Source: an uncultured Actinomycetes bacterium
GTDB taxonomy: Bacteria; Actinomycetota; CADDZG01; WHSQ01
Direction of reading: 5' to 3'
NCBI GenBank assembly: GCA_937863385.1
Contig: CALMBW010000019.1
Location: 62,001-126,000 of the forward strand
Length of the DNA: 64,000 nucleotides
The position numbers and the translations under genes are program-made. Position 1 is the stretch's first letter. The number at the start of each line of letters is the position of its first letter. Shown piece after piece: positions 1 through 8,453 of this stretch. The notes under the pieces are model-generated. The model saw only the letters and a program-made list of their open reading frames with translations. It was not told the DNA's origin and ran no database searches.

Positions 1-1005
1 CTCGTTGAGTCCACCGGTTTCGGGATAGGAGGCACCCAGAGCTAGGTGGATGGTTCCTCCGATCTTCTCGTCTAGAAGGATCTCCCCGCTGAATTCCGAG
101 ATCCCATAATTCGTCCCGATCCCGAACTCGCCCAGCGTCCGCGCTCCCTTATCGGTGTCAAGCGTCTTGATCAGATAGTCCTCGTTCTGACGGGCGGTCG
201 CGTTGACAACCCTGCCTTCCTCGAATTCGAGGCGGGCACCTTCCACGCCGACGCCTGCGTAGATGGCTGGATAGCTAAAGCTCACGTGGCCGTGCGTCCT
301 CGTCTCGACAGGTCCCGTAAAGATCTCACCGTCGGGAAGGTTCTCCTTGCCTTCGGAAAGCTCCCAGGTTCTGCCCTCGGTGTAGAGATACAGATCGGTA
401 CCCTCGCCTTCGATATGGACCTCGGTGCGAGGAGAGATCCAATCGATCAATCGCTGCTGCCGCTCCGCTTCCTGGCGCCACTCCGCCACCGGATCGTCGC
501 GATCCAGCCAACAGGCCGCGTAGAAGAAATCCTCGTACTCGGCAAGGCTCATCTGGGCGTCCATCGCCAGCGCCTCCGTAGGGAACAGCGTGAGGTTCCA
601 CCGCACCTCTCCGGCGGCAGCGCGATTGAAGAACGAATCGATTATGTCCCGCCGCGCTCGCCGGTTAACCGCCATGCGATCTGGATCGATCTTGCTCAAG
701 GCTCGAGTGTTCGATTCGGCCGTGATGTAGATGTTCACATCGCAGTGGTCCCAGATCCATCTCTCAGACTCAGGGACGAATTCAAGTTGCTTATCCTTGG
801 CGTAGCGATAGAACAGCGGCTCCAGCGCGGGGATGCTGGTTCGGAGATAGGGATCGGCCCCACGCTCCAGAACGCGCTGGTAGATCGCTGCGATCAGCGG
901 CTCGGCCAGATACGAGCTGCGGATGAAGACGAGGTCGCCTTCCTTAACCTCTGTCGAGTAGTCGACGATGATGTCCGCCAATCTCTCGACCCTTTGATCC
1001 TTCAC
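1..1005 (-). CDS. M29-family aminopeptidase, C-terminus cut by the left window edge
   Basis: This is a metal-dependent exopeptidase of the thermophilic aminopeptidase family M29 (AmpS/AmpT/PepS type), probably cytosolic. The 335 visible codons read through to base 1. Family hallmarks can be read in order: LPDGEIFTGP, LGEFGIGTNYGI and GGTIHLALG followed by YPETGGLNE. By family knowledge the two Glu and the His in these motifs are metal ligands; the final HWD-type ligand pair lies beyond the edge. The GTG start overlaps the TGA of the upstream alpha/beta hydrolase (GTGA), which implies translational coupling at the end of the alr operon. Nothing looks broken. The family assignment is firm, while substrate preference cannot be read from sequence. 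Confidence 0.9.
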   Translation of the reverse strand, partial: MKDQRVERLADIIVDYSTEVKEGDLVFIRSSYLAEPLIAAIYQRVLERGADPYLRTSIPALEPLFYRYAKDKQLEFVPESERWIWDHCDVNIYITAESNTRALSKIDPDRMAVNRRARRDIIDSFFNRAAAGEVRWNLTLFPTEALAMDAQMSLAEYEDFFYAACWLDRDDPVAEWRQEAERQQRLIDWISPRTEVHIEGEGTDLYLYTEGRTWELSEGKENLPDGEIFTGPVETRTHGHVSFSYPAIYAGVGVEGARLEFEEGRVVNATARQNEDYLIKTLDTDKGARTLGEFGIGTNYGISEFSGEILLDEKIGGTIHLALGASYPETGGLNE

Positions 1006-2039
1006 CTACGGTCTCCTTGTCCGGGACGGCCGAGTACGTCGTCGAAGAACCCTTCGAGTGACCGGCCAACCTCACGGTGTCTCTCGAGCATCGACATATG
1101 CCCGCACCCTTGCAGCATCTTCAGTTCGGCTTTCGGCAATCCTGCAGCGATCTCCTCGGATGCCTTGCCGATCGTTATCCGGTCGTGCGTCCCACCCAAG
1201 ACCAGCACTGGGAGGTTCACCCCTTCCAGATGATCGGTCACCTCGTAGTCACGATATGCCTTGAGAAGATCGAAGATCACGTCGGCTGAGGTCTCGGCAA
1301 GCATGTCGTACGTGAAGTCGATCTGCTTGGCCGATGCGCCCGGGCCGAAGGCAGCCAGTGACACCGCCATGAAGACGGTGTCCGTTGGTTTGAGGATCTG
1401 GCGGAGACGGTCGACATAGTCGGCCCGCGTTCCGATCGCGTCCAGTGGCCTTCGTACCATCCGTTCTATCCGGGCCAGCGGAGCTCCTCCGATAACCGTC
1501 TCTATCGCCGGGCGATGCGTGGTGTTCATCAGCACCAGCCCCTTCACGGGGGCTCCCACAAGCTCCGGATACAAACGGCAGAGGTCGAGAGCGATCATTC
1601 CGCCGACCGAATGACCGACGATCACAACCTCGCTCGCGCCGCTGTCGTTGATCACGAGCTTGAGATCGGCTGCGAGGCGCTCGATCGTGTAGGCATCATC
1701 ACCTTTCGGCTGGGACATGCCGTGACCCCGAAGGTCGTAGAAGACCAGCCGGTGGCCCCCGATCCCAGGGAGCTGGTAGTGCCACATGTCGGTCCGCATG
1801 CAAGAACCGTGGACGAAGATCGCGGCTGGGCCGCTTTCCGGGCCGGTTTCTTCAACGAATATCTTGGCTCCGTCCGGCAGTGAAAGCGTGCGGCTTCGCT
1901 CGCCTCTTCTTTCACCGAACCTTTCAGCGGCTTCCGGGTCATTGCGGCGGCGCCTATTGATGGCCGATCGTTGGGCGACAAGGCCCAACCCCACGCCGGC
2001 AGCGGCCCCCGCCAATGCGAACACGCCCCGTCGGTTCAT
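1002..2039 (-). CDS. alpha/beta hydrolase with N-terminal membrane anchor or signal
   Basis: The 345-aa protein starts with a Tat/Sec-like or anchor segment (MNRRGVFALAGAAAGVGLGL), then carries an alpha/beta hydrolase fold: oxyanion region FVHGSCM, nucleophile elbow GHSVGG, an acid in GGTHDRIT and the late His in GCGHMSM. It probably hydrolyses an ester, lactone or peptide-like substrate, but the substrate is unknown. Its ATG overlaps the alr stop by four bases (ATGA), and its own stop overlaps the M29 peptidase start. An alpha/beta hydrolase directly after alr is a familiar actinobacterial arrangement, where tsaE usually follows; here the M29 peptidase follows instead. Confidence 0.88.
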   Translation of the reverse strand: MNRRGVFALAGAAAGVGLGLVAQRSAINRRRRNDPEAAERFGERRGERSRTLSLPDGAKIFVEETGPESGPAAIFVHGSCMRTDMWHYQLPGIGGHRLVFYDLRGHGMSQPKGDDAYTIERLAADLKLVINDSGASEVVIVGHSVGGMIALDLCRLYPELVGAPVKGLVLMNTTHRPAIETVIGGAPLARIERMVRRPLDAIGTRADYVDRLRQILKPTDTVFMAVSLAAFGPGASAKQIDFTYDMLAETSADVIFDLLKAYRDYEVTDHLEGVNLPVLVLGGTHDRITIGKASEEIAAGLPKAELKMLQGCGHMSMLERHREVGRSLEGFFDDVLGRPGQGDRR

Positions 2040-3187
2040 GCGCCGTCCTTGTAGACGCGCGGCACGCGCGAAGGGATCCGGGCCGTCACCTCATAGTTGA
2101 TCGTGCCGATGATCTCGGCGAGTTCCTCTGCCGGGATGCGATCCGTCCCATCACTGCCGATCAACGTCACCACGTCGCCAACCTCAACCGAACGGTCACC
2201 AACGTCGACCATGAATTGATCCATACAGACCGTGCCCGAGACCCGATGCCTCTCGCCGCCGACCAGCACATCGGCATTGCCGGAAAGTCTGCGGTCATAG
2301 CCGTCTGCGTAGCCGCAACCGATGGTGACAACGTGGCCGGGCCGGTTGAGGTGGTAATTGAGTCCGTAGGAAACGGCTTCGCCTGCGGCCACACGTTTGA
2401 CCATCGTGACGCGGCCTTTCAAGGCAAGGGCCGGACGAAGATCGGCAACGCCCACCGTTTGGGGGCCGGGCCACAAACCGTAGGCCGCGACACCGCAGCG
2501 AACGATATCGAGATGTGTTTCGGGCATCGTCAAGGTCGCGGCAGAGTTCGCTATGTGCCGGTAACGAAGGTTGACACCGGCCGCGGCGATCCTTGCACTC
2601 ATCTCTTCGAACAGGTCCAACTGCTTGCGCGTGAAGGGGTGGTCGGGGATGTCAGCCACAGCAAGATGACTCCAAGCCCCTTCTATCTCGATACCATCGA
2701 GCGTCTTCAGGGTCCGCAGAGCATCCTCGAGATCGTCGGCCAGAAGTCCCACTCGATGCATCCCCGTGTCCAGCTTCATGTGAACGGGAACACGTTTGGA
2801 GGCGGCCTTCGCGGCTTCAGACAGGGCACGAGCGAAATCCTCCGTATAGACCGCAGGGATCAGATCGCTGGCGACCATCGATGAAGCAGCTTGGACCGGC
2901 GCTTCGGAGAAAACATGGATCGGGGCGGTCACCCCAGCATCGCGGAGGTGAAGCGCCTCTGAAACGCGGGCCACCCCCAAGCGGGTTGCTCCGGCCTCCA
3001 GCATCGCTAAGGCGCACGCTGGGTTGCCGTGTCCATAGGCGTACCCCTTGACGACACCCATGACCTCCGAGCGCGGCGCGATGGCCGCGATCGTCCGGAT
3101 GTTGTGAGCGATCGACGAAAGGTCGATCTCAGCCCACACCGTATGCCCGCGCCTCGCTATCTCTTCAGAACTCAGGCCGTGCTCCAC
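2036..3187 (-). CDS. alr: alanine racemase (PLP-dependent)
   Basis: It interconverts L- and D-alanine for peptidoglycan synthesis, as a cytosolic PLP-dependent homodimer. An N-terminal TIM barrel carries the PLP lysine in VVKGYAYGHG (about K47; the usual motif is VKADAYGHG, so GY replaces AD). The C-terminal beta domain has VSYG, containing the catalytic Tyr, then CGYADGY and the active-site entry motif VCMDQ. The chosen GTG start gives 383 aa, the usual family size, and leaves 22 bp after nnr. The open frame continues to 3352, but that part overlaps nnr and lacks family similarity. A later GTG just before WAEIDL is a less likely alternative. Translation is coupled to the downstream hydrolase. 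Confidence 0.92.
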   Translation of the reverse strand: MEHGLSSEEIARRGHTVWAEIDLSSIAHNIRTIAAIAPRSEVMGVVKGYAYGHGNPACALAMLEAGATRLGVARVSEALHLRDAGVTAPIHVFSEAPVQAASSMVASDLIPAVYTEDFARALSEAAKAASKRVPVHMKLDTGMHRVGLLADDLEDALRTLKTLDGIEIEGAWSHLAVADIPDHPFTRKQLDLFEEMSARIAAAGVNLRYRHIANSAATLTMPETHLDIVRCGVAAYGLWPGPQTVGVADLRPALALKGRVTMVKRVAAGEAVSYGLNYHLNRPGHVVTIGCGYADGYDRRLSGNADVLVGGERHRVSGTVCMDQFMVDVGDRSVEVGDVVTLIGSDGTDRIPAEELAEIIGTINYEVTARIPSRVPRVYKDGA

Positions 3188-3209
3188 CCACAAAGGGTAC
3201 GGCGTGAAA

Positions 3210-4757
3210 CTAGGCCGGGCGGTGCACGAGCAAGAGAGCGGCCTCTCCGAGAGCTTCGGCGACGTCACCGGCGACGACGGCTCGAGGGCCCACCCTGGAA
3301 CCGGCCACAGAGCCGGCAAGTCCATGTACGTAGGCAGCCGCGATCGCGGCACCGGCCGGAGCTACCCCTTCGGCCAGCAGCGCCGCGAGCGCACCGGTCA
3401 GCACGTCACCCGTGCCGGCGGTCGCCAACTCTGGTCCGCCCACCGGGATGACCACGATGGCCTTCCCACCGGCATACGAGATCACGGTCCGGTTCCCCTT
3501 CAGCAGAACCACCGACGATGGAAAGGCTGCCGCGGCAGAACGGGCAGCCTCGATACGGTCTCGCACCACATCTGATGTGGTGGTGGACATCAGCCGCGCC
3601 AGCTCCCCCGGGTGAGGCGTCAGAACCGTCGGGTGGGTGCGAGAGCGCAGGTCTTCGGGATCGAGAACGTTGATCGCGTCCGCGTCGAGGACCAATGGCA
3701 CCTCAAGCTCACGCAGCGCTCGGGCAACGAGCTCCGAAACGCCCGAAGCCGTTGTGAGCCCCGGCCCTATCGCAGCGGCGTCACAACGCTTCAGGGCATC
3801 GGCCATCTCATCGAGTGCAGACGCAGACAAGCTGTCGCCGGTGGTTGCAACATGACAGAGGATCTCGGGATGGAAGACCGCTGCAGCTTCCTTGACCGCA
3901 GCCGTGGACCCGAGAGTGACGTATCCCGCACCCATGCGGATAGCGCCATGTGCGCAGAGGAGCGCGGCGCCGCGCATCTCGTCCGAGCCGGCAAAGATGG
4001 CCACCGACCCGTGGGATCTCTTGTGAGCGGAGGGATCTCTTCGTGGAAGGCAAGCTGCAATGTCAGCCGCCTCTGCCATCTCGACGAAGGAGTTCACCTG
4101 CACCCCGGTGCCTGCACTTTCCATCTTGCGCACACCGATATCGATCCCGATGTCTGCGACCCGCAGGGCACCCGCGTGAGTCGATCCCGGCGGCACGGCG
4201 GTACCCGTCTTCTCGGCCCCCAAAGCGACGGTCACCCTTGCAAGTACGGCCGGACCGTCGATCGCGCCGGTCGCCGCGTTCACCCCCGATGGCACGTCCA
4301 CGGCAACGACGGCCGGATGGCCTCTCAGCGCTTCGATAGCAGCAGCCGGGTCACCACTAGCCACTCCGGTGAACCCCGTTCCGAAGATCGCGTCGACCAC
4401 CACATCGAAACCGGCGACATCACCGTCGAAGCGCGTCGGCTCGATCCCCGATGCTTTCAAGCGGGCAAGATGCGTCGCCGCGTCGCCGCGCGTCTCGGTG
4501 ACATCGGACACACACGCACACGTGACCGAGACACCCTGAGCTCCGAGGACTCGGGCTGCAACGAACCCGTCGCCACCGTTGTTGCCTTTGCCGCAGAGCA
4601 CCAACGTCCTGAGTCCATATCGGTACCCGGCAAGGTCGATGACCGCTCGCGCGACGGCGCGCCCGGCGCGCTCCATCAGGACATGCCCGGGAGTGCCCGC
4701 TGCGATCGTCAGGCGATCTGCAGCGGCCATCTCGTCCGGGCGGAAAAGAGGCCTCAT
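3210..4757 (-). CDS. nnr: bifunctional NAD(P)H-hydrate repair enzyme (epimerase + dehydratase)
   Basis: It repairs damaged NAD(P)H hydrates. The N-terminal YjeF_N domain (about residues 1-215, with GKGNNGGDGFVAARVL) epimerises R/S-NAD(P)HX. The C-terminal ribokinase-like domain (about 230-510) dehydrates S-NAD(P)HX; its signature AGTGDVLTGALAALL holds the catalytic Asp. At 515 aa it is the standard fused form. The ATG start has GAAAGTAGGTC upstream. The glmS-nnr-alr order matches other actinobacteria, although no acpS gene is found between glmS and nnr. A relic of a second glmS 3' end lies immediately upstream (4783-4825). Confidence 0.93.
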   Translation of the reverse strand: MRPLFRPDEMAAADRLTIAAGTPGHVLMERAGRAVARAVIDLAGYRYGLRTLVLCGKGNNGGDGFVAARVLGAQGVSVTCACVSDVTETRGDAATHLARLKASGIEPTRFDGDVAGFDVVVDAIFGTGFTGVASGDPAAAIEALRGHPAVVAVDVPSGVNAATGAIDGPAVLARVTVALGAEKTGTAVPPGSTHAGALRVADIGIDIGVRKMESAGTGVQVNSFVEMAEAADIAACLPRRDPSAHKRSHGSVAIFAGSDEMRGAALLCAHGAIRMGAGYVTLGSTAAVKEAAAVFHPEILCHVATTGDSLSASALDEMADALKRCDAAAIGPGLTTASGVSELVARALRELEVPLVLDADAINVLDPEDLRSRTHPTVLTPHPGELARLMSTTTSDVVRDRIEAARSAAAAFPSSVVLLKGNRTVISYAGGKAIVVIPVGGPELATAGTGDVLTGALAALLAEGVAPAGAAIAAAYVHGLAGSVAGSRVGPRAVVAGDVAEALGEAALLLVHRPA

Positions 4758-4782
4758 GACCTACTTTCTATACGTCTATCCC

Positions 4783-4825
4783 GCGTTCATCACTCGACCG
4801 TCACGGACTTGGCTAAGTTCCTCGG
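4783..4825 (-). pseudogene. relic of a second glmS 3' end
   Basis: On the minus strand this stretch encodes PRNLAKSVTVE followed by two stops (TGATGA) and ACGC. This is exactly the C-terminal peptide, tandem stops and first bases after the stop of the intact glmS ending at 4883. The two 43-bp copies are offset by 93 bp and differ at eight positions; every difference is synonymous (for example TTA/CTC for Leu, AGG/CGT for Arg). Similarity ends upstream of the Pro codon. I infer that this is the tail of a diverged but functional glmS allele left after recombinational replacement, rather than a recent duplication. Confidence 0.7.
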
Positions 4826-4882
4826 TCTTCTGTATGGCGCTTCGTACAGACGGGTGTCCTCCCACCCACCCAAAGGCGTTCA

Positions 4883-6718
4883 TCACTCTACGGTCACCGA
4901 CTTGGCGAGGTTACGGGGTTTGTCCGGGCTCAATCCTTTTTCTTTGGCTATGTAGTAGGCGAAGAGTTGGAGGGGGATGGCGTCGAGGATGGGAGTGAGC
5001 AGGGGTTTGGTGGCTGGTACTTCGAAGATGTCGTCGGCTAGATCGCGGGCGCGCTCGTCACCTCGGGGGGCGACGATGACTGCGGATGCTCCGCGGGCGC
5101 GGACCTCTTCGACGTTGGCGAGCATCTTGTCGTAGAGCTTGGCTCCGGTACACAGTGCAACCACCGGGACACCTTCTTGGAGCAAAGCGATGGGGCCGTG
5201 CTTCAGCTCGCCTGCCGCGTAGCCCTCGGCGTGTATGTAGCTGATCTCTTTGAGCTTCAGGGCGCCTTCGAGAGCCATCGCCATGCCGACCCCACGCCCG
5301 ATGAAGATGATGTCGCGAGCCTCCGAGTAACGCTTGGCGGCAGCCTTCACGTCTTCTTTGATCTCAAGAAGATCTTCGATCTGGGAAGGCAGAGCCTCCA
5401 TCGCAGCCATGGTCTCTCTGATCTTGTCCACCGTCATCGACCCTCGCTCCTGGGCGAGGTAGAGAGCGAGGACGTTGAGAGCGACCAACTGGCCGAGGAA
5501 GGTCTTGGTCGCGGCCACTCCGATCTCCGGCCCTGCATGGGTGAAGATCACAGCATCTGCGTCGCGAGTGATCGAAGACCCAACGACGTTGGTCACGGCG
5601 ATCACCCGGGCACCCATCTCGCGGGCGAACCGGACCGCAGCCAGGGTGTCGGCAGTCTCGCCTGACTGAGTGATACCGATGACCAAGCCTCGGTTGTCCA
5701 GAACCGGATCCCGGTAACGAAACTCCGAAGCCAGGTCAAGTTCAACCGGGATGCGCGTCCAATGCTCGATGGCGTGCTTGGCGGCCATGCCGGCGTTGTA
5801 GCTGGTTCCACAAGCAACGATGACGATCTTGTCGATGTCCTTGAGTTCGCCGTTGGTCCAATGAACCTCGTCGAGACTTACCTTGCCGTTCGAATCGATA
5901 CGCCCCAACATCGTCTGACGCACAGCATCGGGCTGTTCGTGGATCTCCTTGAGCATGAAGTCCTCGTAGCCGCCCTTCTCGGCGGCTTCGAGGTCCCAAT
6001 CGATGTGCACCGTTTGGACCTCGAGCTCGTTGCCTTCGAAGTCATACAGACGCACCGAACCGGCCCTGACTTCTGCGATCTGCCTGTTATCGAGAGGGAT
6101 CACATCGCGTGTGTGTCCCAACAAAGCGGGAACGTCAGAGCCGACAAGGCCCACCCCGTCGGCGGCACCAACGATGATCGGAGGCTCTTGTCGAGCCGTG
6201 ACGATGACATCCGGCTCATCGGCGCGCACGCACACCAGGGCGAAGGCCCCCTCAAGGATGTTCACCGCTTCGGTCACCGCCTCGAGCAACGTAGAACCTT
6301 TGTCACTGATGATCTGTTCGATCAGGTGGGCAGCAACTTCGGTATCGGTTTCGCTCTCGAAGGTATGGCCTTTGGCCACCAACTCGGCTCGCAGAACGTC
6401 GTGGTTCTCGATGATCCCGTTGTGGACGATCGCCACCCGCCCGGTGCAGTCGCGATGAGGGTGGGCGTTGCCGTCGGTTGGGCCACCGTGAGTTGCCCAG
6501 CGTGTGTGACCGATCCCAAGCGTCCCCGAAGGTTCGTTCCCTTCAAGAGCTGCCTCCAGATTCCCGATCTGGCCGGCCTTGCGGACGATGTCTATCTCGC
6601 CATCCTCGACGATCGCCACGCCGGCGGAGTCGTAACCCCGGTACTCGAGCATCCGCATCCCGCTCAAGAGCACGGGCAGGGCCTGATCGCTGCCTACGTA
6701 GCCAACGATGCCGCACAT
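4883..6718 (-). CDS. glmS: glutamine-fructose-6-phosphate aminotransferase (isomerising)
   Basis: It makes glucosamine-6-phosphate from fructose-6-phosphate and glutamine, the first step towards UDP-GlcNAc. The start is set so that Met is followed by Cys (MCGIVGYVG), because Cys2 is the glutaminase nucleophile after Met removal; AGGAG precedes it. An in-frame ATG 21 bases earlier would bury the Cys. The class II amidotransferase domain (HTRWATHG, NGIIEN) is followed by two SIS domains (CGTSYNAG, SQSGETADT) and the conserved tail PRNLAKSVTVE. Its 611 aa is normal length. It lies downstream of glmM on the same strand, separated by a 357-bp leader region. Confidence 0.96.
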   Translation of the reverse strand: MCGIVGYVGSDQALPVLLSGMRMLEYRGYDSAGVAIVEDGEIDIVRKAGQIGNLEAALEGNEPSGTLGIGHTRWATHGGPTDGNAHPHRDCTGRVAIVHNGIIENHDVLRAELVAKGHTFESETDTEVAAHLIEQIISDKGSTLLEAVTEAVNILEGAFALVCVRADEPDVIVTARQEPPIIVGAADGVGLVGSDVPALLGHTRDVIPLDNRQIAEVRAGSVRLYDFEGNELEVQTVHIDWDLEAAEKGGYEDFMLKEIHEQPDAVRQTMLGRIDSNGKVSLDEVHWTNGELKDIDKIVIVACGTSYNAGMAAKHAIEHWTRIPVELDLASEFRYRDPVLDNRGLVIGITQSGETADTLAAVRFAREMGARVIAVTNVVGSSITRDADAVIFTHAGPEIGVAATKTFLGQLVALNVLALYLAQERGSMTVDKIRETMAAMEALPSQIEDLLEIKEDVKAAAKRYSEARDIIFIGRGVGMAMALEGALKLKEISYIHAEGYAAGELKHGPIALLQEGVPVVALCTGAKLYDKMLANVEEVRARGASAVIVAPRGDERARDLADDIFEVPATKPLLTPILDAIPLQLFAYYIAKEKGLSPDKPRNLAKSVTVE

Positions 6719-7075
6719 ATAGAAGTCTCCTCTCGACACGCCCGGCCCGGGCGCGCGCGGTAAAGAACAGTTGTCTTTGAGAGGAGCTACCTCGATACCG
6801 GTTTGTGACCTGGGATCGCTCCCAGGGTTTGTCGATATCGTGACGACCGTAGCCGGCCGAGGGTCACCCGCCGAGAGATTCCGAGATCCCCTGCCTCGTC
6901 ACCTCGACCGCCTCCTAACGGTGAGGTCTGGCGCTAGTTCCGATCCGATACTGCTTTCCTCTCGCTACCAGGATACCCACAGAGCCCCCCGCAAGCCAGA
7001 CCCGAAGGTAGGTATTGGAAGGTTCTACCAGGACTACCCCGCCGTGGCCCACAGGGGTCATGCAACGAGAGTGGA
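6719..7075 (-). promoter_or_regulatory. glmM-glmS intergenic region: candidate promoter and structured glmS leader
   Basis: No convincing gene is seen in these 357 bp. On the minus strand a -10-like TATCCT lies at 6970-6975 with no good -35, which would give a leader of about 245 nt before glmS. The leader holds a 7-bp hairpin (CCTGGGA-GCGA-TCCCAGG, 6809-6826) closed by a GNRA-type tetraloop, plus several GTGAC/GTCAC inverted repeats. I see no match to the Firmicutes glmS ribozyme core. Regulation through this leader is inference. Confidence 0.35.
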
Positions 7076-8398
7076 TCAGCCGAGGTGGCGTTGCACCGCG
7101 TCGACCAGCCGCTGGGCATTGTTGCGTGCGGTTGCTTCCTCGACGGCTTCCACCATCACGCGGACGACCGGTTCGGTACCCGAGGGCCGAAGCAGCACCC
7201 GGCCATCGGGGCCCATCTCGGCCTCGACCTCTGCGACCTCTTCCCACAAAGCGGCCGCATCGTTCAGCTTGTTCTTCGAGGCTACTTTCACGTTGATGAG
7301 CACCTGAGGAACCGGCTCGAAAACATGGGCCAACTCTGAAAGTGGCCTGCCGGAATCACGAACCGCGCGGGCTACCTGAAGACCGGCCAAGATCCCGTCT
7401 CCGGTCGTGGCGTGTTCCGCAAAGATGATGTGACCGGACTGCTCTCCACCCAACGCAGCATCCCGTCGCTGCATCTCTTCGACCACATACTTGTCCCCCA
7501 CTTGGGCCTGCACCACTTCGATCCCTCGCTCTTCAAGGGCGCGCTTGAACCCAAGATTGGCCATCACCGTGGAGACGACGACATCGTTACGCAACTTGCC
7601 TTGCTCGTGCATAGCGATCGCCGAGAGAGCGATGATCCGATCACCGTCGACCTCGTTGCCCTTCTCGTCGACCGCAAGCACACGGTCGGCGTCCCCATCG
7701 AACGCCAAACCAAGATCGGCCCCCTCAGCGAGGACGCGGTCCTTCGTTTGGCCCAGAGATGTCGATCCACAGTCCACATTGATCCGAGCACCGTCTGGTT
7801 CGGCGTTCATAGCGATCACCTCTGCACCGGTATCCCTGAAGATGCTGGGGCCAAGGTGATAAGCGGCTCCGAAAGCACAGTCCAGCACGATCCTCATCCC
7901 AGACAAACCACCTTCGACGCTAGAGAGAAGGTGGGCGATGTAGTGCTGCACCCCATCCTCATAGTGGGTAGCGGTGCCCACGCCGGTTCCGGTTGGGAGG
8001 CCGGGTGGTAGTTGGCCGAGCAAGCGTTCGATGCTCTGCTCCTGATCCTCGGAGATCTTGCGCCCGTCCTTCGAGAAGAACTTGATCCCATTGTCGGGAA
8101 CCGGGTTGTGAGAAGCGGACACCATGGCCCCGGCTATCAGACCCTCGTTAGCGGTTACGTAAGCGACGGCAGGCGTGGGGACCACGCCTAGTCGGCGCAC
8201 CTCGATGCCGGACGAGCAGAGTCCGGCAACCAGAGCGTTCTCCAGCATCGGGCCGGAAACCCTTGTGTCTCGGCCTACACAGACCACTCCGGGGCCCAGG
8301 ACGATCCCCCCGGATCTGCCGAGATCAAGGGCTAGATCGGCCGTTAGGTCTACGTTGGCCACACCCCTGACCCCGTCGGTCCCAAACAGTTTCGGCAT
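7076..8398 (-). CDS. glmM: phosphoglucosamine mutase
   Basis: It converts glucosamine-6-phosphate to glucosamine-1-phosphate for UDP-GlcNAc synthesis. The 440-aa alpha-phosphohexomutase has the N-terminal FGTDGVRG, the phosphoserine loop SASHNP, the metal loop FDGDADR, the sugar-binding GEQSGH and the C-terminal phosphate-binding RPSGTEPVVRVMVE. The ATG at MPKLFGTDG is chosen over an upstream in-frame ATG because the family begins there and GGAAAG lies upstream. It is divergent from the trehalose synthase gene with only 55 bp between the starts, and is co-oriented with glmS. Confidence 0.95.
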   Translation of the reverse strand: MPKLFGTDGVRGVANVDLTADLALDLGRSGGIVLGPGVVCVGRDTRVSGPMLENALVAGLCSSGIEVRRLGVVPTPAVAYVTANEGLIAGAMVSASHNPVPDNGIKFFSKDGRKISEDQEQSIERLLGQLPPGLPTGTGVGTATHYEDGVQHYIAHLLSSVEGGLSGMRIVLDCAFGAAYHLGPSIFRDTGAEVIAMNAEPDGARINVDCGSTSLGQTKDRVLAEGADLGLAFDGDADRVLAVDEKGNEVDGDRIIALSAIAMHEQGKLRNDVVVSTVMANLGFKRALEERGIEVVQAQVGDKYVVEEMQRRDAALGGEQSGHIIFAEHATTGDGILAGLQVARAVRDSGRPLSELAHVFEPVPQVLINVKVASKNKLNDAAALWEEVAEVEAEMGPDGRVLLRPSGTEPVVRVMVEAVEEATARNNAQRLVDAVQRHLG

Positions 8399-8453
8399 CC
8401 GGACATCTTTCCACGACCGAGCGATACAGGGCCGCGCGGGGTACAAACGGGGC

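Noticed and set aside
3612-4955. 447-codon plus-strand open frame opposite nnr and the end of glmS
   Set aside because: It runs antisense through nnr, the relic and the glmS tail, with no plausible protein features.
6719-7075. glmS ribozyme
   Set aside because: The conserved glmS ribozyme core was not recognised, and the element is mainly found in Firmicutes.
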